Below, one piece after another: positions 12,103-24,098 of a stretch of DNA of 40,106 nt (positions are counted from its first letter, which is position 1; every line of letters starts with the position of its first letter). Where the stretch lies: the NCBI GenBank assembly GCA_003640385.1, contig RCAB01000541.1, forward strand, positions 1-40,106. Reading direction: 5' to 3'. The notes beneath the pieces were generated by a model. The model searched no databases. It saw nothing but the letters and a program-made list of their open reading frames with translations, and was not told the DNA's origin. This stretch comes from Setaria digitata. Taxonomy: Eukaryota > Nematoda > Chromadorea > Rhabditida > Setariidae. A program made the translations under genes and the position numbers.

Positions 12103-12347
12103 AAATGTATTAATATTTGATCAGTAAAAAAGAACAAGCTATTGTTTAAAAATTATATGCATGTTTGTCTTCTGAATGCAATATTAGCAGAAAAAATGAA
12201 AAATAATGGCGGGATTTTACTAAACAAACTACAGTTAGCTGGAATCAATATCAGTAAATCATGGGAGAAATAGAGTTAACAATTGTAATTATGCTAGGAG
12301 TAGTTAATGTGTGTTATCACTCCACTATGAATTAGACGAAAAGATGG

Positions 12348-13209
12348 CTATGTCCGTGTTTTTCCATTTGTTTCAGCATCATCCTCTGTATAACCCCGGC
12401 GCGCACGATCAAATCTGCGAAGTTTACGTGCGCGAGCGTGTTGCTCTAAAATACAACATTATTATGCATTGTCATGAAGAGAACAGTGGCAGACAAAAGA
12501 AAAAAAATTTCAAATAACACACTTTGTTCGCGTTTTTGTCGCTCTAAAACTTCAGCCATATCAACTGTGTTGTATTTTATAAATAAGGGATCTTTAACAA
12601 TTGCTTCTTCCACGCGAATCAGTTCGTATGCTTAAACAACAAACTAATAAAATTTTAGAGCAAAACTATACTTTCATATGAAATCAAAAAAAAAAATGTC
12701 AAATAATATCAAATTACTTCCTTGCTGATCGCGTCGATATACAGGTTTTTCACCTAGCCAACGACGAATAGGTGCAACGCGATTCCTCGCTGAACGTCGC
12801 AAACCTTGCTCTGTTTCCTCGCAGTGTACTGGAAAGGATAGATTTCACAGAATATAGACGATTTAAAGACTAGAAATAACAAGTGTGGTAAAATGATCCC
12901 TATTTATTAGCAAATGTCACCTATTTTACGGGCGCACAAAATAGCAGCATGTTTGTTTTCATCTTTTGCCGCTATGATATGGACAGGGGACGTCGAAGTA
13001 TCGGACGGATCCTGTAAATTTCCACTGAAGGATGGATTTATTCTAACAGTCGTCACCTCCTCCTCTTTACCTGGAGTATGCACTGATACGTTCGATTCAT
13101 TAAGCACTGCAAAACCACGCAGTGAATATGTATAGAAGGACATTAATAAACACATTTTGTTCATGTTTTTTATCTAGTATTTCTTCCCGAAATAAGTTCG
13201 TGAAATCTC

Positions 13210-13240
<31 letters not shown>

Positions 13241-16200
13241 CAAGAAAACAGCACAAAACTTTTAACCGTAAAATTATAATTTCCATAATTGTATTATATT
13301 TCAAGAAATATCCTCTAATTCAAGCAATTCCAGTATGCTTCCAGCTCTCCTTCTTTTCTTCATAAATGTCAAACTATTCAGAAAAAACATTTCGAATGGT
13401 TAGCAAAAAAAAAAAACTTTTGAAATGGTTTTAACTAAAAACCTTCTGCACATATCAATTATAGAACAAACCCTTTTCAAACCTGACAAAAGACATACTT
13501 GACAAAATTCGTCGTCGACCGAAGTAATTTCCAGTGTCAAACACAGGTGTCTTACTCTGCTTTCGATACTCACTCGCAGTAGCGTCGAAAACAGCTTCTG
13601 GTTCTCGCAAAGATATATTCTGTTTTTCCGTTATGCTCAAACTGGCTGTATCCTCAGCTAATTTTCCCATCCCGTTGCCATCAAAACTATCAATGACAAC
13701 AAGACGTGTTTCATCCACTCCTTCTATAACCACTTTACATATAGGAAGAAGAAAGAAACGAAACAAACGATTTTCCCAGCACACGAAATTTTTTATAGCC
13801 GTGATAAAAATGATACCTTGAGCACTGAGTGTAGGATCTTGAGAAATTTCTGCTGAATTCATACTTGATAACGAGTTCGAATTCTAAAAATTATGAATTG
13901 GAGACTGCGAAAGGTTCTTAATATCGTAGTTTCATAAATTTACCTCAGCAGTCTTTTCAAATCGAAGTTTTCCGATTGGCGACAATAACTTCGTAAAATG
14001 AGGTCGACGTCTACATGCAGGACCACTTCTCATGACATTGTCGACAAGCATCCGGCTTATATCTAGAAAAGGCTAACTGTTTTTGAAAATACAAAACAAA
14101 AAAGAAAACAAATTACCAGTTTTTGGAATGGGCGTTCTAGGAAGTGACAACAATGAATTATCGTTTGCAATCTTCTTCCACTTCCTTTCTGTATTGGACG
14201 TTGGACGAGGCGTCCCACCACTCTTCAGATGCTCAAATGCAAATCGTGACATCGGTATTTGCGTAACAGAACCTTTCGAATTCATGCTGCCCAAACGATG
14301 CTCAACTTTATTTGTATTGTTCTCCTCAAAAAATTTACTCTTTCACGGCCACAACCTTTAGAAATCGAGAATAGCCAAAATGTTTTATTAGAAAATCAAA
14401 ATGACTTAGATTAGCACTTCAATTCAATCTGATATTTAGAAAAAACAAAAAAAAATTTTGTCAAGGTCAAGAAAATTTCGAACCTGCAGCGGAGTACGCC
14501 CACGGCTGAGGACGTGTGATTGAGGAGTCAAATCATAATCGACTAAAGTGTTTCGCTAAAACAATAAAATTCGAAACTGATTTTAAAAACAGCCTACTAT
14601 TAAAAAGAAATATTTCCAACACAAATCTCCCAGTGCCATTATCTGCAACTTCTCTATAATAATTTAAAATAAATGAAGTTTTACCGAATTTCAGTATCAG
14701 ACATAGCCCTCACTGAATTGCAGATACTAAAGTAAATTAACTAAAAAAACATACTCTTGGCGTAGGAGATGGAGTACCATATTGCGAAATGGCCACTAAT
14801 GCACTGGTTGGTAGAGGTATTCGAGAAAATGCAGCAGGTTTTCCAATAGTTGACTCACAAGAATTGGGCAAAGGGCACAAGAAAGGACGATGAACCGGAG
14901 TCAACTAAGAAAACAACGTAATATATAAATATACATGCTTTTTTTTCTTGTAGAATTCTTCCAGAACTTTCAAGGGAACAAAGATCAATGGATCTATGAT
15001 TTCAATCATCAATGAATCTAGAAAATTTAAAGTAACGAATATAATAGAATACCTCAGGCGTAAACTTCCGATTTATTGACACCGGTGTACCGGAACCTGT
15101 TTGCGTAGCGTGGCTGAAGCAACATTTTTAAAGTTTTGAAACTTCATAAATTAGTGTGCTGAATCTTGTTTCCCAAGAACAACTTATAAATCCCCTAAAA
15201 AAGTACTAATTCCAATAAGCTTGCTGAAATTAAGTAGGCCAATTTACTGCCATAAAAACTGCGCCTTCATTTACCTGGCTAATGAAGTATGATGAGCATC
15301 ATAGCGTGGACAAACGTAAAAGGCAGATCCTTCCACTGGAGTACTAGTGCCACGTGAAGCTGTAGACGCAATACATTTCTGAAATAAATATGGAATTTTC
15401 AGCGAAAAATTTCTAACTTGTAAAAGACAACTTACCTTCTTGAAAAGAGGAGTAGCGACTGCAGACTGTTTCTCAGCATGTGCATGTCCAGCTAAAGTTT
15501 TCATAAGCTGCTTAGGTGTTTTGAAGGATACAGCAGTTCGGTCGTCTACGCGTCTAGCGAGATTACCCCCAGTCTTCTGATCCGGTAAATTAGAATGGGA
15601 AACATAGGTAGCCTGTGAATTCACTGGAGATATCCGTAATATCTGCAACACATAATAAGGTAGTGAGTAAAGAATTAAACACTCTAACGACAGAATTAGA
15701 TTTCTTCTGAAAAACCAAAAGGAACACACAAGAATGAAGCCCACGCACTTCATTTTTTCCGTCAACTGATAAGTCCACTTTGTCGATCCGAGATAAATCA
15801 AATGTTGCTTGTAAAGGAGCAGGGCATCCAAAAATCTTCTGGTTTGTAGACCGTGGCGACAACTCATTTTCCTGAATAGATGTAACCAACAATAATCAAT
15901 GACTGATTTATTTCGGGTAATAATACAGTTTTAATAGTGACTAGTACCTGAACTGGGCAAGCTAATATATCAGCGATTAGTTCTAAGACTTTACTGTGTA
16001 GCAAAAATATTCAGTGGTTCTTTGATTGATTTTTCGAGCTGAAGGAGAAGGAATACAATAGTGAAAAAAAAAAATGTAGTTGGTAATGCTACCCAACTTT
16101 ATCGGAAGTGAGGAACCTAACAATGACCACTTATATAAGCTTACTTCAACATGCCCACAACCATGCAGAGAAACGTTGCGCATTTCTTTCTGGTTTGTTT

Positions 16201-17712
16201 TCTGAACTGGAACCAACAAGTCATCCTGGAAACCTAGCTCCTCTGAAGTTTGAATAAAAGTAATATCCAGATTTTTATTTCCTACAATGAAGTGAAGAAA
16301 ACCTTGATTTCATGTGACTTTTCGACAATAAATGTTCCATCCAATTGAAGTTCTAGTACTGGTTCATGCTCAACACTGTTGCACATACGATTTTCACTAA
16401 TTAACGGAATTGAACCAATAGAATGTGCATCTTTTGCGATGGTATATGTCAAGTTGGTGTTACTGTTCTAAAGTTATCGAAATTGTCAATGGGAATGAAA
16501 ATATAAAAGCATCTTCAAACTTAAAGAAATTAAAAAAGAAATCCTTATTGAAACCAGCCTTCGACACAATCGGATCGATAACTTCATGCATATTACTGCT
16601 CTGACGATATGTATTTTGAAGGAAATATGAAGCTGAAAGCAGGATATTTTCAATCGTCAGATCCTAAAACCTTTCCTAAAAAAATACTTTATCCTTAAAA
16701 TAATAATATAGTGTGAAAATTATTACAGCCATCAACTTCCATCGGTTCATCGAAATCATCTCCAATATTTTTATCATCAGCGTCAATACATTTCCCAGTT
16801 TCATCAGTGGCAATATCGATGTTCTTCTCTTGACTTTTGATCACTAAAACATATCCACTGTTTAGTAGATGACAGAAATTCACGCCATGTCTAAAAAAAA
16901 AAATAAATCAAACCAGATTGGTCGCTTGCATTGTAGGAGGTATCGATATAAGTGACGCTGAAATCTGGGGTTGGCGCACGATCCGTCAAGATGTTAAAAT
17001 TAGGATGAATTTCTCGTTCCTTAAATAGATAACATCACGCATCAACAATTTTTCACAGTACTTACTCATTATCCTCTTAATGCAAATCCATGCACAATCC
17101 GAGTCAATCTAAAAGCTAGTTTAAGAACGGAAGAAAAAAAACTTTGGAACATTACTTTCTTTAATCGTTCCTCAGCTTCTTTTCGAAGTATTTTCAGTCG
17201 TTCATTTTTGCCTTCATTGTGTGTGGCCAAAACTTTTACTTCATCTAGGAAATCCGGTACTTCTTCCAATTCTTCCGACCCATAATACCCAGTATCACTT
17301 CCTCTCCAGCCATACAGCTGATCGATGCAAATTATTTTCTGAGAAAAAAAAAAGATATACAGTGATATTACTCTTTCAACAACTTTTAATAATATTGTAC
17401 ATTTTAACTGGGTTGATAACTAATACAACAAATTTGGCATCTAACGTGGCGAACTGTTGCAAGCTTCATGATATAACATCAATGTACTGCAATTATCAGC
17501 ACATAATACTTTATAATGTAATACACTGCCAATTACTCCAGATTTACAATAATAAATCTGTACAAACAGAAATACTTAAAATAAACGAAAATAAATGAAA
17601 TACTTACTCGTCCACATCTAATATTTCTCGTGTGCTTGAACCATTTCGGTAACATACTGCTAACATCATTGAAGCATTTTGATTGAGACAAATTTGTTTC
17701 AGCAACTGACAT
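12348..17712 (-). CDS. CENPC: CENP-C inner kinetochore protein (HCP-4-like)
   Basis: CENP-C binds CENP-A nucleosomes and links centromeric chromatin to the outer kinetochore. Twenty-two exons join in phase: 17712-17608, 17338-17156, 17108-17066, 17012-16914, 16843-16727, 16632-16521, 16462-16303, 16240-16145, 15871-15749, 15642-15436, 15378-15275, 15113-15053, 14904-14755, 14555-14484, 14339-14117, 14062-13944, 13883-13817, 13732-13499, 13106-12930, 12828-12718, 12630-12523 and 12445-12348. They encode about 922 residues, near the ~870 I recall for C. elegans HCP-4. The identifying feature is the CENP-C motif at ~827-848, RRSARNRVAPIRRWLGEK followed by PVY, with the diagnostic Arg pair and Trp. 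The middle is Ser/Thr-Pro-rich with possible kinase sites (TPVHRPF, TPSPTPR, RTPIPK). After the motif only ~75 mostly basic residues remain, too few for a cupin dimerisation domain. Exons 3-4 and 6-8 and the acceptor at 14339 are the least certain; exon 19 has an alternative donor at 12921. Confidence 0.9.
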
Positions 17713-19327
17713 TTCATACTACAAAAAACTGATACGACGGATAATTCGCAAACAGAAAACAATACGTATTAACACTTTTTTCTATTCAGGACTGACGGTA
17801 CTACGAGTAATATACAAACCGAATAGATTAACTAATACGTAAATCAAACACACATATTAACTGACATAATACGTATCCACGTCCCTCTCACCCTTAACAC
17901 CTCACCAAGCTCCCCAAAAAGCCACTTCAAAAAAAAGCATCCCGCCCTTTCAGTGAAGAAGACAAAATCAGAGACAACGAGATAAATTGTGAAAATATAT
18001 GCCATTTACGTAGAGAAGAAGAGATATAAGAGACGTGCATGGAGAAAAGGAGATCTGTATAGAGTACAGACGGGAAAAGGAAGAGATACGGCGAATTGGA
18101 AAAGTGCGAAGGTGTTGCTAGATAGTATTTCTTCCTTTCCATGCATTCATTAACTTACTCGTTTCCTTCCCGGTGTTTCACGGAGAGTTCACCAGAATTA
18201 TCTGTTACCTACTAGATAAATAACAGTGATAGAAATAAAGCGATCTATTAATTTACTATTTTTATTGTGAAGAAAATTTTTGCCTATAATAAATCTAATT
18301 TGTAAACAATGAGTGAAGAGTAGGTGAAAGAGATGGGAAAATTAAGAGAAGACAAAGATTGATAAGAATAAAAGAGATGTTATCAGGTGATCTTGATGAC
18401 TGAAAGAGGAAATGATAGTGAATTAATGCGGTATTTGATATTATGTATACGTTCTTGCAGAGACTAACATTTTAACAGAAAATATGCAAATATTCGAGAA
18501 GGAATTATTAGAATATTACAGTAGCATTAAGAACTATTAATATGTCATCTATTACTGTATCTAGATGTATTGTATTTAATTCCCACATCTATTCAACATT
18601 GTATATTGTAAAACTACACATCGTTTTTTAGATCTTATACAAATTTAAGAATCATTTTTTTTGTAAATTTTGACCGAACTGAATTCCATATCTCAAGCTT
18701 TACATTGCATTTTGCACATTTCTGCGTTCTGTAATTTTCCTTCCAGATGCTATAATTATTTCAACATCGCATACACTTAGGATTCTCAGACTTCGTTTCG
18801 ATAACACGTTTTAATATCATTTATATTTGACGCTGTACATACTCTGTTTTTATGTGCTTTGAAATCATCCATACGTTTTTGAACATTAATTATATTTCCG
18901 TTTCATAGAATGAAGCATTACGCATCCTTCATTCACGCATCCAATAGAACAAAAGTCGCGATATTGGATACGTTTTCACGTTTGTATTAGTTTAAGGAAG
19001 CAATAATATATATTAGAGTGATTAAATTTCTACTTGGACAGTAACAGGATATTTTCCTAGATGAATATTTGCAGTTGAATGTTTCGGAAGGAAATTTGAT
19101 GGCAAATATCTTCCTGTCTTAATAAATTACTAGAATGTTCACATGCAAAATCGGCAGTCTTCTATTCGTATTTTTCATTTAATTAAATTTACTCGTATAA
19201 TTTCGCAGTTATTAATATTTTAAATTTCTTATCACTTAATGAAATATTATTGGTTACTCGATTTTCCCAACCTATGATTCATTTTGAAGCTGGATTATAA
19301 TAAAAGTTCTTGTATTCCCTACAGATA
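17713..19327. other. Divergent intergenic region between CENP-C and DNPEP
   Basis: No gene was found. CENP-C is transcribed leftward and DNPEP rightward, so the 1.6 kb must hold both promoters. A TTTTTTGTAG acceptor ends at 17719 on the minus strand just before the CENP-C start. A TTCCCTACAG acceptor ends at 19324 just before the DNPEP start. A purine-rich stretch on the plus strand near 17940-18100 (the GAGAAGAAGAGATA type) stands out from the AT-rich rest. No TATA box can be assigned with confidence in this composition. Confidence 0.55.
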
Positions 19328-22054
19328 ATGAATTCTTGGCAATCCAACGCTGAAGTTAGGAAAGCAGCGAAAGACTTTGTGGTTTTCCTCAACAAAGCTG
19401 TAACACCATTTCATGGTATGCATTTTCTCTTATTCATTTTTAAGGCCGTTGGAATGTTTCAAGCATTGAGCTCGATGACGTATTTCAGACACGAAAATGA
19501 AATTTACATTAGAGATTTTCAGAAATTAAGTATGCTTACTTCTCAAATCAGCATGCATTTTGCAGCTGTCGAAGAAAGTGCCAGTCTATTAAGAGACGCA
19601 GGATTTCAAGAACTGAAAGAATCTGAGCGCTGGATCATTGAACCATCAAAAAAATATTTTGTGACTAAGTTTGTAATTATCAGTGCATTTCATAAGTTCA
19701 ATAAAGATTTAGATCGAATGTAGGTCCTTAAGGAATAAATTAATATTATTTTTCAGGAACAGATCAACAATTCTTGCCTTTGCTGTTGGTGGAAAATATC
19801 GACCTGGAAATGGATATTCTATGATTGTTGCACATACCGATAGTCCTTCACTTAGAGTAAAGCCAGTTTCGAAATTATGCAACGATAAATACTTACAGGT
19901 TAAGAAATTTTTTTGTCTTAGAAGCCTTCGAATTCACGAGGAGGAATAAGATTCAGCTAAAATTTTAAATCTTATAAATTGTTCTCATCAATTTAAGGTT
20001 GGTGTATCAACATACGGTGGAGGAATATGGCGAACCTGGTTCGATCGTGATCTTAGCGTTGCTGGACAAGTTATATATAAAAGGGTAAGTTTTTGCAAAA
20101 GCTGTATTCTGGTTATCAGTAGTGATGATTTCCTTAAAATTTCTGATTTATCCATAAAAAGCGTCAGAAGAATTGGTGATAGAACAGAATGATTTTCAAA
20201 GTTTACAAAGTACTTGCTTACATATATTCAGCTTAAAATTTCAGGATAACGTTATCATGCAAAAATTAGTGAACATTGATGCTCCAGTACTATTTATTCC
20301 TAATTTAGCAATTCATTTGACCTGTGGTTCAGAGCGCAACAAATTCGAGTTTAATAGTGAGACCAATTTGCGACCGCTAATTGCAACTCTTGCTGCCGAG
20401 AACTTAAATAAAGTGATATTTGCAATTTTATAGTGTTTCATGTGACTTTCTACAAAGTACAATTTAGGAAATTAAGATGTTATTTTTGCTGCTGCTTTGT
20501 ATAATCTTCGAGCAAGTTAAAGACACTACCGCAAAAGCATTATGCATCGTGGCAGTACTTATAATTCTGGTTTTGAAATGAAAGCAGTTTATAATATTTT
20601 TATGAAGTTTCGGAAGGTTCTTTAATCAGTTTATTTAGCAAGATTTTCAGGATACGAAGGAATATGATAATGATAGCGCCAGTGCCAACACGAGTAGTGT
20701 AGTAAACGACCATCATACGATATTTCTGGATATAATAGCTAATGCGGCCGGTTGTGAACGTGAAAACATACTGGATCTTGATTTGTACCTTTATGACCAC
20801 CAAAAAGCGGTAAACTTGGATTTTTACTGTGTTTTCGTCATAAATCCAATCATTTATACCTAGTGGTTTGTCATCTCACTCATTTAGACGATGGGTGGAG
20901 TGTACGAAGAATTTATTAGTGGTCAACGATTAGATAATTTAGTCGGTGTATACACGTGTATCTCGGGACTTCTAAACAGTGTTGCAGCGGAAGATTCACT
21001 TGCAGATGAAGAAAATATCCGACTGGCTGCTTGCTATGATAACGAGGAAGTAAGTGGTCTTCAGATTTTTCCCTCTAAGATTATATTTTATACTTTTTTT
21101 TTTAATTTCAGTGTGGAAGTGACTCGGCACAAGGCGCCGCAAGCAGTTTCACTGAATGGGTCTTACGACGCTTAGCAGCAGGTGGTTCACAAGCTGCATT
21201 CGAGGAAGCTATAGCAAAGTCATTCTTGATTAGTGCAGATCAAGCCCATGCAGTACATCCAAATTACAAGGAAAAGCACGAGGTGAAGTTTAACCACCAT
21301 TTCTCCTATCACTAATTAGTTAGGTTAATTATTTATAACTTCCTAGTATTCTAGGAATGCCATCGACCAGATCTGCATGGGGGTGTTGTTGTGAAAATGA
21401 ATGTTAATCAACGTTATGCTACAACGGCTATTACACATAGTGTCTTGAAACAAATTGCAAGCTTAGCGAGTGTGCCGTTGCAGGTATAAAACATATGAAC
21501 ATCTTCTCCCTGTTACTACTCGTATGTATTTCAAGTATCGAAGATTGACAGTGCGTTCTACAGAGCTACGAAAAAAAAAAAAAAAGTGAAATAAAAATAA
21601 AAAGTATTTATATTTTACAGAAAGTGGTTGTTAGAAATGACATGCCGTGTGGTTCAACAGTTGGACCCATACTTTCCACTCGTCTAGGTATCCAAACGGT
21701 AGATGTTGGTTGTCCACAGTTAGCAATGCATTCCATACGTGAACTGACGAGTATATCAAGTATCCATCAGGCTATTACATTGTATTCGGTAAGTTATCAA
21801 AGAACGTGTTCTCATACAAAGGAGAGCTTCTGATTCAAAGTGTACGAAATTAAGCTATATTAGTTATCCTGGGCAACGAACAGGTGAATTTTAATACTTG
21901 CATATTTAGTAAAGGCGAAGTAAGTATTCCGCTTTCACTGCACTATAGAAGGTATTTGACAGGAAAAGCTTCATTTTTAAATCAGTTATTAAAACTTTAA
22001 TCATTTTAGGCTTTCTATCAATATACACCGCGCGTTTTGGCATCCATTTTATAA
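19328..22054 (+). CDS. DNPEP: Aspartyl aminopeptidase (M18 family)
   Basis: A cytosolic dinuclear zinc aminopeptidase that removes N-terminal Asp or Glu from peptides. Eleven exons in phase: 19328-19415, 19566-19668, 19757-19898, 19998-20084, 20245-20412, 20651-20809, 20888-21049, 21112-21282, 21355-21483, 21621-21788 and 22010-22054, giving 473 residues against 475 in human. All metal and catalytic positions fall where expected: His90 in AHTDS, Asp265 in RLDN, Glu302-Glu303 in YDNEE, Asp346 in [11 protein letters not shown], and His440 in QLAMHSIRE. Family blocks [19 protein letters not shown] and [13 protein letters not shown] are intact. The residue after the EE pair is Cys rather than the usual Val; it is the first codon after an intron. 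The start follows a CCTACAG acceptor by three bases. C. elegans calls its homologue dnpp-1, as far as I recall. Confidence 0.97.
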
Positions 22055-22208
22055 AGATATTATCAAGTTTGTGATGGTTACCGGTCTCTGTTGACTGATT
22101 TCTATAATTTCATTCATTTTACTGACATGGGTTATGGATTTTATTTGGAGCTATTCATTTAAAGAAATGTTGCCAAAGAACCAAAAAAGTTTGCAATAGC
22201 AAGCACAA

Positions 22209-22214
22209 AATAAA
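22209..22214 (+). terminator. Poly(A) signal of DNPEP
   Basis: AATAAA lies 155 bases after the stop codon in the 3' flank, on the coding strand. Confidence 0.55.
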
Positions 22215-22497
22215 ATATATTTTAAAGGAAATGCTACCTGCTTACATTAGTAATATACATATAAACAAAGTAGTGCTTGAACTGTTTCTAATTCATAAAT
22301 CTTAGATTTTGAACAGTAGTTCCCGGAGACACTCCATAGCAAGCAGTTAAAAGTAATAACATATTAAAAAAGTGTTGAAGCTAATGCGTTCGTTTTCAGA
22401 ATATTTTTTTACCTCACTTCCTGTGCGTCCCCTGCACCTCATTCAAAAACCTTGCTGCGTTTCAAAAGGAAAGAAAAATTCATCAATAAGTTGAAAT

Positions 22498-22503
22498 TTT
22501 ATT
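22498..22503 (-). terminator. Poly(A) signal of NDUFAB1
   Basis: AATAAA on the minus strand, 83 bases after the stop codon. Confidence 0.55.
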
Positions 22504-22585
22504 TATGAATTAAGACGCACATGACGAACTAATGCGCAGATTTGACCATCCTTATTCGTGACTATTTCTAGATAAATAGAATACT

Positions 22586-23101
22586 TCATTCAAAAACATC
22601 CTCATGTTCACAAATGTATTTGAAAACATCACGAGGTGTTTTTAATTTCTCAGCATCTAATTCCGGGATCTCGAAACCAAATTCGTCCTCTAGCGACATC
22701 ACAATTTCAACATGATCCAATGAATCAAAACCCATGTCATTGACAAAACTGCTGTCCAACGAAAGTGCTTCTTTTTTTTCCTCTGGAAATCGATCCCATG
22801 CCCGAATTGCTTTCATGACTCGTTGCTCAACCTAGAATTGTATAAAGCACCTATTTCATGCTAGTATCAAGCAAATGTAGCTGTATTTACTTTTTTCTCT
22901 TTTACATAATTTTAAAACGCTAACTTCTTCGAATGTAAGAGGTTTCGGTGGTGTAAACGGTCCCAAATCTCCCACAGATCTTGTTGAACGAACCTCTGAC
23001 GAGGTTATGAAATTCCTAAATGCATTTGCTGGCATCAGCTCTACTCCCAGTGTCCGTGCAGGATGCATCCTTTGGAAGAAGTGTACCACTGCAGAACGCA
23101 T
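22586..23101 (-). CDS. NDUFAB1: Mitochondrial acyl carrier protein / complex I subunit NDUFAB1
   Basis: The acyl carrier of mitochondrial fatty-acid synthesis, also a complex I subunit and a stabiliser of LYR-motif partners including the Fe-S cluster assembly machinery. Two exons, 23101-22925 (59 codons) and 22831-22586, give 140 residues; the human precursor has 156. The phosphopantetheine attachment site is GFDSLDHVEI with Ser96. The flanking MSLEDEFGFEIPELDAEKL block is almost the family consensus. The first ~45 residues are Arg-containing and poor in acids (MRSAVVHFFQRMHPARTLG), as in a mitochondrial targeting peptide. The donor was placed at GAA|GTTAGC because PLTFEE then joins VEQRVMKAI, matching the family helix; a downstream GTAAAT donor breaks the frame. 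An in-frame ATG at 23134 exists, but a TTTTTTTGGTAG acceptor ends at 23109, so I prefer 23101. Confidence 0.95.
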
Positions 23102-23574
23102 AAAAGACCTACCAAAAAAACATTTCAGCGACATCCCCTATAAAACGGGTAAGTTCAATATAACCTTTACATCATTACAAACTAACAATCTTCAACACCA
23201 CCGAAAAAAGTCCTACTCTTCATCCACTTAAATGGACTTACACTTCATATTCTTCCAACTTCTGTTTTGCAACTTTTCCCAGTGTATTTATTACTAACGT
23301 GACCAAAAATATTTACAAGCTGCAGCAAAACTTCATCCCAGAATACTTCCAGAAACACAATTCTTTTCCTATCTGCTTTATATAATAAAAAGCACTCGAC
23401 CACGCCACTATTTTGGTAATATATAGAATACAAGATGACGAACACCACGTAACATGCATATATTACTGCATTGGACTTCAACTTCAAAAGATTTCACCAA
23501 GACTTTTTTAGGTTAAATAAGTTAAGAGAACTGTAAAACACTTCGGAAATGCAATGCCAACACAATAACAAAAT

Positions 23575-23580
23575 TTTATT
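23575..23580 (-). terminator. Poly(A) signal of rpl-36
   Basis: AATAAA on the minus strand, 44 bases after the rpl-36 stop codon. Confidence 0.55.
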
Positions 23581-23623
23581 TGATAAAACAAATCCAAATG
23601 AAATCCCAGCAATGCAATTACAT

Positions 23624-24090
23624 TCATTTGTGATGTTTACGAAGATTCGTAAGAATTGCTTGAATTTCATCACGCTTTCTCTTAGCACGAACATGCGAAC
23701 CAATGCGTCTCTTCAAAAATTTAAGCGCTTTTTTGTCCTTGCTGAAATGTTTAGGAGTAACACCAAGTCTTCCTTAGTTCTTCGACTTCAGAATCCATAA
23801 ATAAAATCCCATACATACTCAAATGTTACCTGATTCTCAACAGTTCCATCGTCCTTCTTTCATACGGAGCAAATCCAGCTACCTCACGAATCAGCTCACG
23901 AACAATTTTACTTCTTTTGGTTATACGTCCCTTACGTCTATTCTGTCGCACTTTTCTTTGATTTCTCGTCACCTACACACAATTCATGAATATCTATGGA
24001 TTTAAATCAAACCTCAGTTTACAAATGAAAAAAAAAAAAAACCTTGTAACCTCTATGAAGACCCACTGCAACTGCTTCAACCGCAACCAT
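23624..24090 (-). CDS. rpl-36: 60S ribosomal protein eL36
   Basis: A structural protein of the large cytosolic ribosomal subunit. Three exons, 24090-24043, 23972-23830 and 23741-23624, keep phase (0, then 2) and give 102 residues; human L36 has 105. Recognised by [12 protein letters not shown] (family VGLNKGHKVT), the basic [20 protein letters not shown] block, [14 protein letters not shown], and the C-terminal [20 protein letters not shown]. It is strongly basic, as expected. An ATATTTAG acceptor ends 8 bases before the ATG, so the message is probably trans-spliced. It lies between EI24 and NDUFAB1 on the same strand. Confidence 0.97.
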
Positions 24091-24098
24091 TCCGTTTC

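Larger units (their letters stand above)
10425..12347. other. Intergenic region between mif-2 and the CENP-C gene
   Basis: No gene is supported here. It holds the presumed promoter of mif-2 (minus strand) and the 3' flank of the CENP-C gene. It also contains an alternating TA tract near 11270-11350 and a run of about 30 A at 12071-12100. The short open frames are low-complexity or lack coding character. Confidence 0.6.
22055..22585. other. Convergent 3' region between DNPEP and NDUFAB1
   Basis: This holds the 3' ends of two convergent genes. Plus-strand AATAAA at 22209 fits DNPEP, and minus-strand AATAAA ending at 22498 fits NDUFAB1. No coding sequence is seen. Confidence 0.65.

Noticed and set aside
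15944..15957. A 14-nt exon in the CENP-C gene between 16145 and 15871
   Set aside because: It has an acceptor and donor but would break the reading frame; the flanking exons join in phase without it.
6097..17712. Possible link between the MIF-2 cytokine and yeast Mif2 (CENP-C) because both lie here
   Set aside because: The shared name is a coincidence. Yeast Mif2 is a kinetochore protein; the nematode MIF-2 is a tautomerase.
17927..18142. Minus-strand open frame in the CENP-C/DNPEP spacer
   Set aside because: Low-complexity composition from a purine-rich stretch; no splice context and no resemblance to known proteins.
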